From: JBGYPP01 sp041838515
Lineage (GTDB): Bacteria; Bacillota; Clostridia; Lachnospirales; Lachnospiraceae
DNA: 7,066 nucleotides
Reading direction: 5' to 3'
NCBI GenBank assembly: GCA_041838515.1
Contig: JBGYPP010000036.1
Location: forward strand, 1 to 7,066
The notes beneath the pieces were generated by a model that saw nothing but the letters and a program-made list of their open reading frames with translations, searched no databases and was not told the DNA's origin. Positions 5,562 through 7,066 of the stretch are shown here, in pieces; positions within the stretch are counted from its first letter, which is position 1; each line of letters starts with the position of its first letter. The position numbers were made by a program, and so were the translations under genes.

Positions 5562-6887
5562 ATGGAAGAAATCATACGTCGTACGCCGCCTCACAGTACG
5601 GAATCTGAGCAGTCCGTCATAGGCTCTATGCTTTTGGATAGGGAGGCCATAGCCGTGGCCTCGCAAATGCTGACGCCGGAGGATTTTTATCACAGGCAAT
5701 ACGCGCTGATGTTTGAGGCCATAGTGGAATTGGCGGACAGCGGCAAAGGTGTGGATGCCGTCACCCTCAAGGAGGCTCTCCGGGCCAAGGATCTGCCGCC
5801 GGAGATGCTGGGGCCGGAGTTTCTGGCTGAGGTGCTGCGCGCCGTGCCCACTTCGGCACATATCAAGCACTATGCCCAGATTGTATCGGAAAAATCCACG
5901 CTTCGCCGTCTGCTCTCCCTGATGGAGGAGCTGTCCAAAAGCTGTTATGCCGGCAGGGATCCGCTGGAGCAAATTTTGGAGGATGTGGAACGCAGGGTCT
6001 TTGCGCTGCTGCAGAGAAAGGGCAGTTCGGATGTAGTACCCATAAGGCAGATTGTGGTCAGCGCCATGGAGAGGATAGAAAAGGCCTCCAAGAACCGGGG
6101 TGTGGTCACTGGCGTGGCCACGGGATTTTTGGATCTGGATTACCGGACGGCGGGTATGCAGCCGGCGGATCTCATACTGGTGGCTGCCAGGCCCTCCATG
6201 GGCAAGACGGCCTTTGTGCTGAATATTGCCCAGCATGTGGCTTTCAAATTGCACCAGCCTGTTGCCATATTCAGCCTGGAGATGAGCAAGGAGCAGCTGG
6301 TCAATCGTCTGTTCGCCTTGCAGAGCCATGTGGATGCCCAGCACCTGCGCACCGGCCAGCTGGAGGATGCGGAGTGGGAGAAGCTGATAGAAAGCGCAGG
6401 CGTTATAGGCAGCTCTCCTCTGATCATAGACGATACGCCCGGCATCAGCATAGGGGAGCTGCGCTCCAAATGCCGCAAATTCAAGCTGGAGTACAACCTG
6501 TCTATGATCATTATCGATTATCTGCAATTGATGAGCGGCAATGCCCGGTCCGAGTCCAGACAGCAGGAGATCTCGGACATCTCTCGGGCTCTTAAGTCCA
6601 TAGCCAGGGAATTGCATGTGCCTGTCATCGCCCTCTCCCAGCTCTCCAGGGCTGTGGAAAAGCGGGAGGACAAAAGACCCATGCTCTCGGATCTTCGTGA
6701 TTCCGGAGCTATAGAGCAGGATGCCGATGTGGTCATGTTTCTCTACCGGGCGGATTATTACAACAAGGACAGTAAGAAAAAGGACATTGCAGAGGTCATT
6801 ATCGCCAAGCAGAGGAATGGCCCTATAGGCACAGTGGAGCTGGCTTGGCTGCCCATGTACACCAAATTTGCGAATTTAAAAAAATGA
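5562..6887 (+). CDS. dnaB: Replicative DNA helicase DnaB (DnaC in Bacillus)
   Basis: A 441-residue hexameric helicase that unwinds DNA 5'-3' at the replication fork and recruits primase. The N-terminal domain (about 10-105) begins with the typical PPHSTESEQSVIGSMLL. A linker follows (about 155-185), then the RecA-type ATPase. Visible motifs are Walker A ARPSMGKT (K215), the catalytic glutamate E240 in SLEM, Walker B MIIIDYLQLM (D319), the sensor-like SQLSRAVEKR, the DLRDSGAIEQDAD segment and the arginine-finger region AKQRNGPIGT (R418). There is no intein or insertion, and the length is normal. The ATG at 5562 follows GGGTGG (5552-5557) at a short 4-nt spacing. It is the last gene of the gdpP operon, an order shared with Bacillus subtilis. 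Confidence 0.97.
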   Translation: MEEIIRRTPPHSTESEQSVIGSMLLDREAIAVASQMLTPEDFYHRQYALMFEAIVELADSGKGVDAVTLKEALRAKDLPPEMLGPEFLAEVLRAVPTSAHIKHYAQIVSEKSTLRRLLSLMEELSKSCYAGRDPLEQILEDVERRVFALLQRKGSSDVVPIRQIVVSAMERIEKASKNRGVVTGVATGFLDLDYRTAGMQPADLILVAARPSMGKTAFVLNIAQHVAFKLHQPVAIFSLEMSKEQLVNRLFALQSHVDAQHLRTGQLEDAEWEKLIESAGVIGSSPLIIDDTPGISIGELRSKCRKFKLEYNLSMIIIDYLQLMSGNARSESRQQEISDISRALKSIARELHVPVIALSQLSRAVEKREDKRPMLSDLRDSGAIEQDADVVMFLYRADYYNKDSKKKDIAEVIIAKQRNGPIGTVELAWLPMYTKFANLKK

Positions 6888-6901
6888 TGGCAATCAACAG
6901 G

Positions 6902-6946
6902 GGGGGTGTTGCAGTAACGATTTTTAATCGTTACTGCAACACCCCC
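6902..6946. terminator. Perfect 20-bp inverted repeat after dnaB, possible terminator
   Basis: Positions 6902-6921 are the exact reverse complement of 6927-6946, around TTTTA. One more T-A pair (6922 with 6926) is possible, leaving a TTT loop. The left arm starts inside a run of seven Gs (6900-6906). It begins 14 bp after the dnaB stop, so a role in ending the operon is natural. However, the following bases are TTAACTTTG rather than a T run, and the stem is much longer than in the other terminator of this window. It could instead be part of a mobile or repeated element. Confidence 0.55.
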
Positions 6947-6967
6947 TTAACTTTGTGTAAAGAAAAA

Positions 6968-7002
6968 GGGCATCGCGCTAACTTAGTTAGTGATATGTAC
7001 CC
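6968..7002. repeat. Second, imperfect hairpin downstream of dnaB
   Basis: The core CTAAC (6978-6982) pairs with GTTAG (6986-6990) around TTA. It continues outward with a G-T and a C-G pair, a two-base mismatch, CAT (6971-6973) with ATG (6995-6997), a two-base bulge, and GGG (6968-6970) with CCC (7000-7002). That makes about 13 pairs in all. The imperfect arms look like a decayed longer palindrome. Confidence 0.5.
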
Positions 7003-7024
7003 AGTTCCCTGGACACATTGATTT

Positions 7025-7066
7025 ATGATCGAGGCTCAACAGGTGGATGCCGTTCTGTACTTTGCA
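7025..7066 (+). CDS. Possible start of an unidentified ORF, cut by the window edge
   Basis: An ATG at 7025 opens a frame of 14 codons reaching the window end, reading MIEAQQVDAVLYFA. No strong Shine-Dalgarno precedes it. A short N-terminus of this kind would fit a transposase with an N-terminal helix-turn-helix, but 14 residues cannot identify a family. On the other strand a frame is also open from the edge to a stop at 6983-6985 (27 codons), so the coding strand is not certain. Confidence 0.25.
   Translation, partial: MIEAQQVDAVLYFA

Larger units (their letters stand above)
6947..7066 (+). mobile_element. Possible left edge of an insertion sequence
   Basis: After the dnaB hairpin the sequence no longer resembles the preceding coding DNA. 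It holds the imperfect hairpin at 6968-7002, then an imperfect dyad, TGTACCC (6996-7002) with TGGACA (7010-7015), and then the start of a reading frame at 7025. This layout of end-repeat-like sequence followed closely by an ORF resembles the terminus of insertion sequences such as those of the IS21 group. The other end and any target duplication are outside the window, so this is an inference from layout only. Confidence 0.3.

Noticed and set aside
5346..6617. 423-codon minus-strand open frame opposite rplI and dnaB, and similar ones at 3406-4449 and 1526-2263
   Set aside because: All lie antisense to unmistakable conserved genes, and their translations lack any recognisable motif.

Overview
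The window looks like chromosomal DNA from a Gram-positive bacterium of the Bacillota (Firmicutes), probably a clostridial lineage. The evidence is two conserved gene clusters, rpsF-ssb-rpsR and gdpP-rplI-dnaB, that occur in this form in Firmicutes, together with strong purine-rich Shine-Dalgarno sites, TG-extended -10 promoters and a zinc-binding form of ribosomal protein S18. The DNA is moderately GC-rich, yet the less conserved genes use the isoleucine codon ATA heavily. No genus can be assigned from sequence alone.

Layout. Positions 1-190 hold a tandem array of a 35-bp purine-rich unit (five copies plus a partial one), followed by a short 10-bp microrepeat and a GC-rich hairpin that may be a terminator. 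Positions 319-661 contain no gene I can support. Positions 662-1480 encode a CPBP (CAAX/Abi-type) membrane protein with a variant first motif. A promoter and a short leader hairpin precede rpsF (1598), ssb (1907) and rpsR (2377), which end at a clear intrinsic terminator (2727-2760). After a 360-bp gap holding repeats and a good promoter comes the second operon: gdpP (3007), rplI (5106) and dnaB (5562). A perfect 20-bp inverted repeat lies just after dnaB. The last 120 bp have a different character (another imperfect hairpin, a dyad-like block and a reading frame opening at 7025) and may be the edge of an insertion element.

How the genes work together. The first operon makes the S6-S18 pair, which binds together in the 30S platform, plus the single-stranded-DNA-binding protein. 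The second makes the membrane-bound cyclic-di-AMP phosphodiesterase, the 50S protein L9 and the replicative helicase. These are core translation, replication and second-messenger functions. I see no defence island, CRISPR array, toxin-antitoxin pair or clearly new system. The parts worth a second look are the non-coding ones (the repeat array, the rpsF leader, the region upstream of gdpP and the post-dnaB hairpins) and a few protein-level deviations (CPBP motif 1, SSB tail).
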